From NCBI GenBank assembly GCA_951813015.1, contig CATOTG010000006.1:1021501-1085500 (forward strand): DNA of 64,000 nucleotides, written 5' to 3'. This document shows positions 1-10,950 of this stretch, piece by piece (the first letter of the stretch is position 1; every line of letters starts with the position of its first letter). The stretch comes from an uncultured Thermoanaerobaculia bacterium. Its GTDB lineage: Bacteria; Acidobacteriota; Thermoanaerobaculia; Multivoradales; Multivoraceae. The position numbers and the translations under genes are program-made. Under the pieces are notes generated by a model, which was given only the letters and a program-made list of their open reading frames with translations, ran no database searches and was not told the origin of the DNA.

Positions 1-127
1 GTTGAGGATCGAACTCAGACGGGACAGGACGGTGCAGGCCCTGCTCGAGGCCAACGCGCCGGTCGCTGCGCCCAAGGATGAATCGGGCGGCAGGGCGGAA
101 GAACCCGCCGCCGACGAAGAGGGCTAA
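1..127 (+). CDS. tig: trigger factor, C-terminal end (partial)
   Basis: Only the last 41 codons are in the window, read from position 2 to a TAA at 125-127. The visible tail has a basic helix ([17 protein letters not shown]) followed by an Ala/Glu/Asp-rich end, which is how trigger factor, the ribosome-bound peptidyl-prolyl isomerase chaperone, normally finishes. The main support is position: the gene stops 3 nt before clpP, and tig-clpP-clpX-lon is a widely conserved order. Identity is inferred from the short tail plus synteny. Confidence 0.6.
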   Translation, partial: LRIELRRDRTVQALLEANAPVAAPKDESGGRAEEPAADEEG

Positions 128-130
128 GCC

Positions 131-721
131 ATGCTCGTACCCATGGTGGTCGAACAGACCAACCGGGGAGAACGCGCCTACGACATCTATTCGCGGCTGC
201 TCAAGGACAACATCGTGTTCCTCGGCCGGGCTATCGATGACGACGTGGCGAACCTGGTCATCGCGCAGATGCTGTTTCTCGAGTCCGAGAACCCGGAGAA
301 GGACATCTCCCTCTACATCAACTCTCCGGGTGGCTCCGTGACCGCCGGCTTCGCCATCTACGACACGATGCAGCATGTGAAGCCGGATGTCTCGACCCTG
401 TGCGTGGGCCAGGCGGCGTCTTTCGCGGCGGTGCTCCTGGCGGGCGGCGCCAAGGAGAAGCGGCTCGTGCTGCCCAACGCGCGCGTGCTGATTCACCAGC
501 CCTGGGTGCAGGCCCTGGGAGGCCAGCAGACAGACATCGACATTCACGCCCAGGACCTGCTGCGGATGCGCGGTCGGATCGACGAACTGCTGGCGCTGCA
601 CACCGGAAAGTCCACCGAAGAAGTCCACGCCGACACCGAGCGGGACAAGATCCTGACCGCCGAAATGGCGGTGGAGTACGGCCTGGCCGACCGTGTCGTG
701 GAGCGTCGGGGCGCCCGGTAG
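131..721 (+). CDS. clpP: ATP-dependent Clp protease proteolytic subunit
   Basis: This is the 196-aa serine protease subunit that forms the tetradecameric degradation chamber and pairs with ClpX, encoded next. The catalytic triad is visible: Ser97 in GQAAS, His122 in LIHQP and Asp172 in DTERD. The glycine-rich [10 protein letters not shown] strand (64-73) is intact. Phe replaces the usual Met after the catalytic Ser, a mild variation. Length is normal. The ATG start is 3 nt after the tig stop, so the genes are probably co-transcribed and cytoplasmic. Confidence 0.97.
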   Translation: MLVPMVVEQTNRGERAYDIYSRLLKDNIVFLGRAIDDDVANLVIAQMLFLESENPEKDISLYINSPGGSVTAGFAIYDTMQHVKPDVSTLCVGQAASFAAVLLAGGAKEKRLVLPNARVLIHQPWVQALGGQQTDIDIHAQDLLRMRGRIDELLALHTGKSTEEVHADTERDKILTAEMAVEYGLADRVVERRGAR

Positions 722-845
722 CCGGCGCCGAATGCACGGCCGGCGGCCCCGGGCCGTGCTAGCATCCGTAGGTGCCCACGCCCCGTGGTGGTCGTCGTGG
801 CGGACCGAACGAAGCGGCCGGGAACAAGCAGAAACGAGCCGACGG

Positions 846-2083
846 ATGCCCAAGAAGGACAGCGGAGACGACGCCCTCAGGTGCTCGTTCTGCAGCAAGA
901 GCCAGCGCGAGGTCAAGAAGCTCATCGCTGGCCCGACGGTCTTCATCTGCGATGAGTGCGTCGACATCTGCCTCGACATCATCGCCGAGGATCGGATGCT
1001 CGAGCAGCGCCAGGAAGCGCCCTGCCCAAGCCCAGGAACTGAAGAAGCTGCTTGACGACTACGTGATCGGCCAGGAGCAGGCGAAGAAGAAGCTGGCGGT
1101 CGCGGTCTACAACCACTACAAGCGAATCGACTTCGGCGAGCGGGTCCAGGACCGACGTCGAACTGCAGAAGTCGAACATCCTGCTGATCGGCCCTACCGG
1201 CACCGGCAAGACGCTCCTGGCGCAGACCCTGGCGCGGCTGCTGAGCGTTCCCTTCACGATCGCGGACGCGACGACGCTGACCGAGGCGGGCTACGTCGGC
1301 GAGGACGTGGAGAACATCATCCTGAAGCTCTACCAGGGCGTCCGGGAGCGACAAGGAAAAGACCCAGCGCGGCATTGTCTACATCGACGAGGTGGACAAG
1401 ATCTGCCGCAAGGGGGACAACCCCTCGATCACCAGGGACGTGTCGGGCGAGGGCGTACAGCAGGCCCTGCTCAAGATCCTCGAGGGGACGCAGTGCAACG
1501 TTCCGCCGCAGGGCGGACGCAAGCATCCGCACCAGGAGTTCCTGCAGATCGACACGACGAACATCCTCTTCATCTGCGGCGGCGCGTTCGTCGGCCTTGA
1601 GGAGCGCATCGAGCGGCGGATGAACGAGAAGACGATGGGCTTCGGCGCCGAGATCAGAAACCGGGACAAGCGGGGCGGGCGAGATGCTCCGGCACGTGCT
1701 GCCCGAGGACCTGATCAAGTACGGCCTGATCCCCGAGTTCGTGGGTCGCCTGCCGGTCGTGGCGACCCTGGAGATGCTCGACGAGGACTCCCTCGTCCGG
1801 ATCCTGACCGAGCCCAGGAACTCCCTGGTTCGGCAGTACGAAGCGATGTTCGAGTTCGAGGACGTGAAGCTCACGTTCACGGCCGCGGCGCTGCGGGCGG
1901 TGGCCCGGCAGGCGATGAAGCGCAATGTCGGCGCGCGGCGGCCTGCGGATCATCCTCGAGGAGTTGATGCTGGAACTGATGTACGGCCTGCCGTCCGAAG
2001 CGGGCGTCAAGGAGTGCGTCATCAACGAGGATGTGGTGCTGAAGGGCATACAGCCGTTGACCGTCTACGAGAAAGCGGTGTAG
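846..2083 (+). CDS. clpX: ClpX unfoldase, reading frame broken by several indels
   Basis: ClpX is the AAA+ unfoldase that feeds substrates to ClpP. The N-terminal zinc finger is clear (C13-x2-C16 and a second CDEC pair), then [15 protein letters not shown], Walker A GPTGTGKT, Walker B VYIDEVDK and the C-terminal [11 protein letters not shown] region, ending at TAG 2081-2083. These pieces lie in different frames. Breaks fall near 1020, 1037, 1152, 1348, 1678 and 1937. Several are repaired by lengthening a G or C run by one or two bases (for example CCC to CCCC near 1018 restores LPKP). An essential gene with every domain present and six indels at homopolymers is best explained by sequence error, although decay cannot be formally excluded. 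Confidence 0.85.
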
Positions 2084-2085
2084 CG

Positions 2086-4560
2086 ATGGCTTTCCGGATA
2101 CATTTCGACCTCGAGCGAGCGGCTGCCGGTCGTGCCGCTGCGAGACATGGTCGTCTTCCCGCAGATGATGGCGCCCTTCATCGTCGGGCGCCGCGGGTTC
2201 GGTGCTGGCCCTGGAGCAGACCCTCCGCACGGGCCGGCAAGCTGATCTTCCTGGTCGCCCAGCGGGATCCCAAGGTGGACGATCCGGCATCGACGACATC
2301 CATCCGATCGGAGTCGTCGCTCGGGTGGTCCAGAACGTGAAGTTGCCGAACGGCAACGTCAAGGTGATGGTCGAAGGGATGCGTCGGGCCGAGTTGCGTA
2401 CCCTGGAGGAGAAGGACGGCGCCTTCGAGGGCCGATGTCGAGGTCTACGAGATCGACTATCCGGCCGACGACAAGGTGCAGGTCTACATGAGCCGGCTGC
2501 TCAACAGCTTCGAGCAGTACGCGAAGATGTCGCACCACTTGGCCTTCGAGAGCCTGATGTCGACTCTGAAGCTCGACGATCCCGATCGCTTCGCCGACGC
2601 CTTGGCGGCTCACCTGACCGTCTCCACCGCGGAGAAGCAGACCCTGCTCGAAACCCTGAATCCGTACGAACGCCTGCAGGCGGTTCACGACCTGCTCGAT
2701 GTCGAGGTCGAGAAGATCAACATCGACAAGCGGATCAACGTGCAGGTCAAGAAGCAGATGGAGAAGGCGCAGAAGGAGTACTACCTCAACGAGAAGATCA
2801 AGGCGATCCACCACGAGCTGGGGCGCAAGGACGACCGGGCCGACGAGATCGCCGAGCTGAAGAAGAAGGTCGAGAAGTCCGGTGCTCCGAAACTCGTGCG
2901 CGAGAAAGCCGAGCAGGAGCTGCGCCGGCTCGAAGCCATGCCCCCGGTGTCGGCCGAGGCGACCGTGTCACGCAACTATGTCGACTGGCTCGCATCGGTG
3001 CCGTGGAAGAAGCGGAGCCGCGAACTGAAGGACCTGAAGAAGGCGGCCACGATCCTGGATCAGGGTCACTACGGGCTGGAGAAGGTCAAGGAGCGGGTGC
3101 TGGAGTTCCTCGCCGTCCGGCAGTTGACGAGCAAGACGCAGAACTCGATCATCTGCTTCGTCGGACCGCCGGGCGTGGGCAAGTCGTCGCTGGCCAAGTC
3201 GATCGCCGCCGCCACGGGTCGCAAGTTCGTTCGCCTGTCCCTTGGCGGGGTGCGCGACGAGGCGGAGGTTCGAGGGCACCGGCGCACGTACATCGGCGCT
3301 TTTCCCGGCCAGATCATCCAGATGATGAAGCGGGCGGGGACCGTCAACCCGGTGTTCCTGCTCGACGAGGTGGACAAGATGTCGACGGACTTCCGCGGCG
3401 ACCCGTCGTCGGCGCTGCTGGAGGTCCTGGACCCTGAGCAGAACGACACCTTCGTCGACCACTACATGGACGTGGAGTACAACCTGTCCAAGGTGATGTT
3501 CATTGCCACGGCGAACGTGGAGCATCCGATTCCGCCGGCGCTCAAGGACCGGATGGAGATCATTCAGCTTGCCGGCTATACGCCGAACGAGAAACTGGAG
3601 ATCGCGCGCCAGTTCCTGGCGCCCAGGCAGTTGGACAGCCACGGCCTGACCGACGGCGCGATCCGGTTCAGCGACGACAGCCTCGGTTTCCTGATGGACT
3701 CGTACACCCGCGAAGCGGGGGTCCGGAGCCTGGAGCGCGAGATCGCCGCCGTGTGCCGGAAGCTGGCCCGCCGACTGGTCGAGGACGGTCGAGCCGAGAA
3801 GGTGAAGGCCGAATCGAAGGGCAAGAGGGGCAAGGCGAAGAAGGCGGCCTCGGAGCCGGCGATCCCCGTCGACCCGGGCCTGGTCTCGGAACTCCTCGGC
3901 AAGCCGAAGTACCGGCCGCGCAAGAAGCTCGACGAATCGGAAGTCGGCGTTGCCACGGGTCTGGCTTGGACTCAGGCCGGGGGCGAACTGCTGGAGAGCG
4001 AAGTCGGCCTGATGAAGGGCAGCGGCAAGCTGATCCTGACCGGCAAGCTCGGCGACGTAATGAAGGAATCGGCGCGAGCCGCGATGTCCTATCTCCGCAG
4101 CCGCGCTGATGCGTTCGGTCTGGAACCGGGCTTCCACGCCGACCAGGACCTCCACATCCACGTGCCCGAGGGCGCCATTCCGAAGGATGGTCCCTCAGCG
4201 GGCATCACCATGGCTTCCGCGTTGATTTCGGCCCTGCTTGGCGTGCCCGTGCGGGGCGACGTGGCGATGACCGGTGAAATCACCTTGCGTGGGAAGGTGC
4301 TGCCGGTGGGCGGCATCAAGGACAAGGTGCTGGCGGCGTACCGCGCTGGAATCTTCGAGATCCTGCTTCCGAAGGAGAACGAGAAGGACCTCGAGGAAGT
4401 GCCCGAGGAGGTCCGGGAGGAGATGACCTTCCATCTCGTCGAGTCGATGGACGAGGTGCTGGAAACCGTCTTCGACGGGGTCTTCCCCAGGGTGCCCGAG
4501 GTGCCTGCCGAGTTCCAGAAGCCGGCGGACGAGGCCCCGCCGGCCAACGTCGCTCACTAG
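2086..4560 (+). CDS. lon: Lon protease, N-terminal part frameshifted
   Basis: Lon is a cytoplasmic homo-oligomeric ATP-dependent serine protease. The ATG is 2 nt after the clpX stop. The N-terminal substrate domain is recognisable in pieces ([19 protein letters not shown], then [14 protein letters not shown]) but changes frame near 2112, 2190, 2232, 2285 and 2432. From about 2440 to the end the frame is intact and holds the long helical linker, Walker [10 protein letters not shown], Walker B FLLDEVDK and the protease domain with catalytic Ser in PKDGPSAG (codon 4195-4197) and Lys in [11 protein letters not shown] basic insert of about 25 residues ([11 protein letters not shown]) lies between ATPase and protease domains. 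As in clpX, the breaks look technical. Confidence 0.9.
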
Positions 4561-4618
4561 GACCTGCCTGCCACGGGCGGCCAGAACTGGCTCCTGAGAG
4601 ACCGGGAGGGATGGGACC

Positions 4619-5242
4619 GTGAAGGTCCGCAGCGCGCGCTTCGTCATTTCGGCCACACGTTCGGCCGATCTGCCCCGCGACGGTCGCCCCCAGATCGTCT
4701 TCGCCGGGCGGTCGAACGTCGGCAAGTCGAGCCTGATCAACCGGATGCTCGGGCGCAAGGACCTGGCGCGCACGAGTTCGAAGCCCGGACGTACCCGTAC
4801 CGTCAACTTTTTCCTGATCGACGAGGCGTGGTACGTCGTGGACCTGCCGGGTTACGGCTACGCGCGGGTGTCGAAACGGGAACGGGAGGCGTGGGGGAGG
4901 AGCGTGGACCTTTACCTCCGGTCGGCCCCGGACCTGGCCACGGTGGTCCTGCTGGTGGATGGTAAGGTCGCTGGCACACCACTCGACTCCGAAGCGTACG
5001 GGTACCTTCGTAGTCTGGAGTTCGATCCCGTTGTTGCGGTCACCAAGATCGACCGCGTAAAACGCGGCGCTCGAGCTCGAACCCTTGCCGAAGTTGCAGA
5101 GCTGTTGGGAATGCCGTTTGAGGCGGCACTGTTTCCCGTGTCGTCTCGAACTGGTGAAGGAGTCGCGCGGCTGTTCGCAACGTTGCTGAACCCGGAGTCC
5201 AGCCCCGCTGGCACAACAGAAGCCGAGGACTTGAGAAGATGA
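4619..5242 (+). CDS. ysxC: ribosome biogenesis GTPase YsxC/EngB
   Basis: This 207-aa GTPase takes part in late 50S subunit assembly in the cytoplasm. The GTP-binding elements run in order: G1 GRSNVGKSS (30-38), G2 at the GRTRTVNFF stretch, G3 DLPGYG, G4 TKID and a G5-like SSRTG. The GTG start at 4619 follows a GGGAGGGA ribosome-binding site and gives the normal family length. The stop overlaps the rho ATG by 4 nt, so the two genes are probably translationally coupled. Placement after lon is common in several phyla. Confidence 0.95.
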   Translation: MKVRSARFVISATRSADLPRDGRPQIVFAGRSNVGKSSLINRMLGRKDLARTSSKPGRTRTVNFFLIDEAWYVVDLPGYGYARVSKREREAWGRSVDLYLRSAPDLATVVLLVDGKVAGTPLDSEAYGYLRSLEFDPVVAVTKIDRVKRGARARTLAEVAELLGMPFEAALFPVSSRTGEGVARLFATLLNPESSPAGTTEAEDLRR

Positions 5243-6585
5243 CGACGAACCAGGCCCGGGAAGCGGCGGGAAGCGGGAATGGTGGCGCACGGGCGGCCGC
5301 CAGCGCCGAGTTGGCTTTCGACCTGAAGGCCCTGAAGGAGCTGAGCAACCGCGATCTGCTCAAACTGGCGCGCGAGCTGGAGGTCGTGGGGGCCGCCGGC
5401 ATGGCCAGGCAGGAGTTGAGCTTCAAGATCCTGGAGGCGCAGACGGAGAAGAGCGGGTTGCTCTTCGGCGAGGGCGTGCTCGAGTGCCTGAGCGACGGCT
5501 ACGGCTTCCTGCGCGCTCCGGAGTACAGCTACCTCCCGGGTCCGGATGACATCTACGTCTCCCGCAGCCAGATCCGGCGGTTTGATCTGCGCACCGGGGA
5601 CACGGTTTCCGGTCAGGTGCGCCAGCCGATGAACAAGGGCGAGCGGTACCTGGCGCTGATCAAGCTCGAGGCGGTGAACTTCGAGCATCCGGACGCGGTG
5701 CGCCAGAAGATTTTCTTCGACAACCTGACGCCGCTGTACCCGGAGGAGCGCCTCCGCCTCGAGGTCGAGGGCGACCTCTCCTCGAGGGTCACGGATCTGG
5801 TGGCGCCGATGGGCAAGGGTCAACGCGCCCTGATCGTGGCGCCGCCGCGCACCGGCAAGACGATGCTGCTGCAGTCGTTGGCGCACTCCGTCGCGACGAA
5901 TCACCCCGAAGTCGTGCTCGTCGTTCTGCTGATCGACGAGAGGCCCGAGGAAGTGACGGACATGGAGCGTTCGGTCAAGGGCGAGGTCGTGTCGTCCACT
6001 TTCGACGAGCCCGCTTCACGCCATACCCAGGTCGCCGAGATGGTGATCGAAAAGGCCAAGCGCCTGGTCGAGTACGGCAAGGACGTCGTCATCCTGCTCG
6101 ACTCGATCACGCGGTTGGCGCGCGCCTACAATACGGTGCAGCCGCCCTCGGGCAAGGTGCTGTCGGGCGGCATCGACGCCAACGCGTTGCAGCGGCCGAA
6201 GCGCTTCTTCGGCGCCGCCCGGAACATCGAGGGTGGCGGTTCGCTGACCATCGTCGCCACCGCGCTGATCGACACCGGCAGCCGGATGGACGACGTGATC
6301 TTCGAGGAGTTCAAGGGCACCGGCAACTCGGAGCTGCACCTCGACCGGAAGCTGGTCGACAAGCGGATCTTCCCGGCCATCGACATCGACAAGTCGGGCA
6401 CCCGCAAGGAGGAGCTGTTGTTGTCGCCGGACGAACTCCAGCGGGTGTGGGTGCTGCGCAAGGTGTTGAACCCGCTGCCGGTCGTCGAGAGCATGGAGGT
6501 GCTTCAGGAGCGGCTCAAGAACACGCCCTCGAATGCCGACTTCCTCGCGGCCATGTCCCGAGGCGCGCGAGGAGCCTCGAACTGA
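5239..6585 (+). CDS. rho: transcription termination factor Rho
   Basis: Rho is the hexameric RNA-dependent ATPase and helicase that terminates transcription. The 448-aa protein has an Ala/Gly-rich N-terminal extension (to about residue 25), the Rho N-terminal helical domain, a cold-shock-like RNA-binding fold with DGYGFLR, the P-loop APPRTGKTM, Walker [12 protein letters not shown] and the C-terminal RIFPAIDI motif. It overlaps the end of ysxC. Everything expected of an active Rho is present. Confidence 0.97.
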   Translation: MTTNQAREAAGSGNGGARAAASAELAFDLKALKELSNRDLLKLARELEVVGAAGMARQELSFKILEAQTEKSGLLFGEGVLECLSDGYGFLRAPEYSYLPGPDDIYVSRSQIRRFDLRTGDTVSGQVRQPMNKGERYLALIKLEAVNFEHPDAVRQKIFFDNLTPLYPEERLRLEVEGDLSSRVTDLVAPMGKGQRALIVAPPRTGKTMLLQSLAHSVATNHPEVVLVVLLIDERPEEVTDMERSVKGEVVSSTFDEPASRHTQVAEMVIEKAKRLVEYGKDVVILLDSITRLARAYNTVQPPSGKVLSGGIDANALQRPKRFFGAARNIEGGGSLTIVATALIDTGSRMDDVIFEEFKGTGNSELHLDRKLVDKRIFPAIDIDKSGTRKEELLLSPDELQRVWVLRKVLNPLPVVESMEVLQERLKNTPSNADFLAAMSRGARGASN

Positions 6586-6614
6586 GTTCGTCGCCCGCCG
6601 CGCCCCGCGTTGCC

Positions 6615-7892
<1,278 letters not shown>

Positions 7893-7910
7893 GCCGGCGG
7901 GCTGCCAGGG

Positions 7911-10094
7911 ATGTCTGAACGCCCGTGGCGGGAACGCGGCGCGGCGTTGTTCGTCACCCTGAGTTTGGCGGCGATCGTCTTCTACGCGGGGACCTTCCAT
8001 CTCGGCGTCGCCGCGGCAGCCCAGGTTACCGGCGCCGTGTTGCTTCTGGCCTTCGCCTGGGCCGGCCGCGGGTCGTTTCTCGACCCTCTGGCGCTGCTTG
8101 GGACGGCCGGAGGCCGCTGGTGGCCGGCGTTGCTCCCGTTGCTGTGGCTGGCCGCGGCCTCGAGCTGGCGCCTGTCTCCGGTGAGCCGCGCCGGCGAGGC
8201 GTTCGTCGTCTTCTTGCTGCCCGCGGCATGGGCGGCCGGTGGGATCGGCCGCCTGCTCGGCTCGGCCGGCGCCGCCCGATGGGCACTGGGCGGCTGCGCC
8301 GTCGTCGGTGTCGCGGTGTCGGCCTGGGCGCTGGGCCTGCAACCCCTGCATGAACAGGGTCGGGCGGCGATGCCGATCGGCCATCACAACCAGCTGGCGC
8401 TGGTCCTCATAGCCCTTCTGCCGCCGGCGGCGCTCGGCGCGTGGCGCCTGCTCGGCTCGGACAGGCCGCGGCTGCGCCAGGGCGCCACGCTTCTTGTCGG
8501 CGCCGTCCTGATCTGGACTCTGGCCGCCACGGGTTCGCTGTCGGGTTTGGCCGCGGTGAGTGTCCAGGCCGCGGCGGCGTCGGGGTGGGCGCTGTGGCGG
8601 ACGGGCGGCCGCCGATGGCTGGGGCCGTTGGCTCTCTTTCTGGTCGTTGCCAGCGGGCTGACGCTTGCCGCGGGCTGGGCCGGATCGCGGCTCGACGTAC
8701 CGGGTCCGGTGGAGAGAGTGGGCGCCGTCCTGAGACTTGAGGATCCGTCGCTTCTGGCGCGCCGAACGTACGCGACTGCCGCTTTCGACGGCTTCCTGGA
8801 GCGTCCGATCCTGGGCTGGGGTCCGGGCGCGACGAGTTGGACCCTGGCGCGCCACTGGCATCCGGCGCCGGGCGTTCACCCTCCAGGAGAAGTCGTCACG
8901 GACGCCCATGCTCTGCTGGCCCAGGCGCCGTACGAACTCGGGATCGTCGGCGCCCTGCTCCTGCTCGCCCTTGCGGGGCGGTTTGGGCTGGCTCGACTTG
9001 CCGAGCTGGTTCGAGCGGTGCGGGAACCGGTTGGCGAAGGCGCCGGGACCGCGGGCGCCGAGGACGCGGCGACGGTGGCCGGTCTGCGTGCGGTACGGGA
9101 TTCGCAACTTCTGGCGGCGGCGTTGTTGGGTCTGCTGGGGACCCTTGTCTGCATGGCGTTCGGGGTCTTCGCCGTAGTGGCCGCGGTACCGGCGATGCTG
9201 ATCCTCAATCTGGGCCTGGCGGTGGCGGCGCACGGGTCGGGAGCGGTCCCGGCGCGGGTGCTCGGGGGCGGGGCTCCTGCGTGGTCTCGCGTGGTGTTCT
9301 TCTGCTCGCTCGCGGTTGGTCTTGCCTGGTCGCTGGAACGCGCTTGGGCGTCCCGGTCGTACGCTCGTGCGGCAGTTGCAGCCGCCACGGTGGAGGAAGG
9401 AACGGACGTTCCTGCCGCGATGGTGACCGCCTTGCGCGCGGCAGTCGGCGCCGACCCCGCCTTTCCGCTCTATCGGGCGCGTCTCGAACCGTGGGCTGCG
9501 GCCAGGGCCGCCGAGGGCCTGGCGCCGCTCTGGTTGCTGGCCGGCGTCGTGGAGGATGCTGACACCGATCAGAGGCGAGACGCCCTGGAGCGGGCCTGCG
9601 ATCTCGATCCGCTGTCGGCGCTTGCGCCGTTCGAACTGATGCGCCTTGAACGCGGGGAGGGGGGTGCAGCGGAGGATCCACGCGTAGCGGCGCGTGCGGC
9701 ACGGGCGATTCTCGCCGAGCCGCTGCTCCTGGCTGCCGTCGTCTTCGAGGGCGATCCGGATCTGCGCGCTGAGGTCCGTCACCGGATCCTGACCTGGCCT
9801 GGGCTGCCGCCTGGCTGGCCCGAGTCATTCGAGGACCTGTGGCAGCAGTTGGACTGGTCGAACGGAGCCGAGGGGCCGCCACTGGACGTGCTCTCCATCG
9901 ACGCCGACGCTCGGCCGGCGGTGTCCTTCAGCCTGTTCGCTTTCCGTCGGCCGCCGTGGCCCCTCTCGATCGGCGCCGTGCCGCTGCGCAGGCACCGCCT
10001 CGACGCAATCAGTGCCCACGACCTGCCGGCCGCGACCCGGTTGCCCCAGACGTCGGCGGAACCGTTCTGGAGCTCCCGCTGCGGCCTGGAGTGA
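7911..10094 (+). CDS. O-antigen ligase-like polytopic membrane protein
   Basis: The 727-aa protein has about ten hydrophobic Ala/Leu/Val/Gly-rich segments over its first 500 residues. It carries typical Wzy/WaaL landmarks: a GHHNQLALVLIALLP segment and a large external loop with FLERPILGWGPG followed by DAHALLAQAPYELGIVG, where the family's conserved His lies. The roughly 220-aa C-terminal part is soluble, helical and possibly TPR-like. Such proteins polymerise or ligate surface polysaccharide or glycosylate pilins in the inner membrane. The exact substrate cannot be read from sequence, and no glycan gene cluster is next to it. Confidence 0.75.
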   Translation: MSERPWRERGAALFVTLSLAAIVFYAGTFHLGVAAAAQVTGAVLLLAFAWAGRGSFLDPLALLGTAGGRWWPALLPLLWLAAASSWRLSPVSRAGEAFVVFLLPAAWAAGGIGRLLGSAGAARWALGGCAVVGVAVSAWALGLQPLHEQGRAAMPIGHHNQLALVLIALLPPAALGAWRLLGSDRPRLRQGATLLVGAVLIWTLAATGSLSGLAAVSVQAAAASGWALWRTGGRRWLGPLALFLVVASGLTLAAGWAGSRLDVPGPVERVGAVLRLEDPSLLARRTYATAAFDGFLERPILGWGPGATSWTLARHWHPAPGVHPPGEVVTDAHALLAQAPYELGIVGALLLLALAGRFGLARLAELVRAVREPVGEGAGTAGAEDAATVAGLRAVRDSQLLAAALLGLLGTLVCMAFGVFAVVAAVPAMLILNLGLAVAAHGSGAVPARVLGGGAPAWSRVVFFCSLAVGLAWSLERAWASRSYARAAVAAATVEEGTDVPAAMVTALRAAVGADPAFPLYRARLEPWAAARAAEGLAPLWLLAGVVEDADTDQRRDALERACDLDPLSALAPFELMRLERGEGGAAEDPRVAARAARAILAEPLLLAAVVFEGDPDLRAEVRHRILTWPGLPPGWPESFEDLWQQLDWSNGAEGPPLDVLSIDADARPAVSFSLFAFRRPPWPLSIGAVPLRRHRLDAISAHDLPAATRLPQTSAEPFWSSRCGLE

Positions 10095-10112
10095 ACAGAG
10101 TTGACCCGGCGG

Positions 10113-10763
10113 TCAGGCGACGCCGGCCGCCCTGGGGTCGAGGGCGATGACTCGATTCCGGCCGGCTCTCTTCGCCGAGTACATCGCGTCGTCGGCCCTG
10201 CGGAGCAGGCGCGCGGCGGCGCTTTCTCCGGAGTCGGTCCGCGCGGCCGGAAGGCGAAGGAGGCTGGCGGCGCCGATGGAGCAGGTCAGGCTGACCACCG
10301 GCCGGGACACGGCGTCGGCGCCGCCGGGGAACAGGGTCGACGCCACGCCGGCACGCAGGAGCTCGGCTCGCCCGACCGCGTGGTCGATGTCGGTTCCGGG
10401 CAGAACCAGCACGAACTCATCGCCGCCGTAGCGCGCGGCGAAGCCGCCCGCGTCGCTGGCGGCGGTCCGGAACAGCGTCGCGACCTGACGCAGGATGCGG
10501 CTGCCGGCCTGGTGGCCGTGCCGATCGTTGATTCGCTTGAAGTGGTCGAGGTCGAGGAACAGCAAACCGACATCGTCGCCTCGCTGCCCGGCGTCTGCTA
10601 CCGTCGCGGCGAGAGCCTCGTGGAGAGCCCGGCCGTCGAAGAGACCCGTGAGACTGTCCCGACCCTGGGCCGACGGTTCGGGACGAATGGGGACCACCCT
10701 CCGCAGGGCTGCCGCTGCCTGAGTCGCCAGTTTTCGAGTCGAGCCGTTCGTGCCGCTTGCCAC
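10113..10763 (-). CDS. GGDEF-domain diguanylate cyclase
   Basis: The domain starts at DSLTGLFDGRAL and contains FLDLDHFKRINDRHGH and the active-site loop RYGGDEF, ending with DDAMYSAKRAGRNRV. These are the metal- and GTP-binding residues of an active c-di-GMP synthase. There is no RxxD inhibitory site at the usual place before GGDEF; several extra residues (ASDAGGFAA) occupy that stretch, so product inhibition may be absent. No sensor domain is seen. With the GTG at 10763 as start, only about 40 low-complexity residues precede the catalytic domain. The gene lies just downstream of a broken SDR fragment, so an original N-terminal input domain may have been lost. It converges with the ligase-like gene. 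Confidence 0.88.
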   Translation of the reverse strand: MASGTNGSTRKLATQAAAALRRVVPIRPEPSAQGRDSLTGLFDGRALHEALAATVADAGQRGDDVGLLFLDLDHFKRINDRHGHQAGSRILRQVATLFRTAASDAGGFAARYGGDEFVLVLPGTDIDHAVGRAELLRAGVASTLFPGGADAVSRPVVSLTCSIGAASLLRLPAARTDSGESAAARLLRRADDAMYSAKRAGRNRVIALDPRAAGVA

Positions 10764-10767
10764 TGCG

Positions 10768-10950
10768 CTACCAGGTTTCGACCCAGAAGGCCCATGTGGA
10801 CCGATGTTGCCGGTGCAGTTGCTTCTCCGGAGTGCGGGCGGCCACCGCGACTCGCATGCCCTGTGCGGAGAAGAGCCGCGCGCAACTCGCGCTGATGCCG
10901 GGGCCGCTGCCGACGACAAGGGCGACTTCCGGCGCCGCGCTACCCGGCAT
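10768..10950 (-). pseudogene. short-chain dehydrogenase N-terminal fragment
   Basis: The 60-codon frame starts at an ATG overlapping the stop of the upstream oxidoreductase. It encodes a clear SDR N-terminus: a hydrophobic strand, a glycine-rich cofactor loop (VVGSGPGIS), a helix and the second strand MRVAVAARTPEK. The rest of the roughly 250-aa fold is missing. After EK the frame runs about 16 unrelated residues to a stop, directly before the GGDEF gene. This looks like a deletion remnant fused to new flanking DNA. If translated it could not make a working dehydrogenase. Confidence 0.6.

Noticed and set aside
1000..2450. Programmed ribosomal frameshifting in clpX/lon
   Set aside because: About eleven shifts with no slippery sequences or stimulatory structures, mostly healed by changing G/C run length, is not how programmed frameshifting works.
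10101..10895. Plus-strand gene opposite the GGDEF gene
   Set aside because: The minus strand has an intact GGDEF domain with catalytic motifs; the plus frame has no recognisable features.
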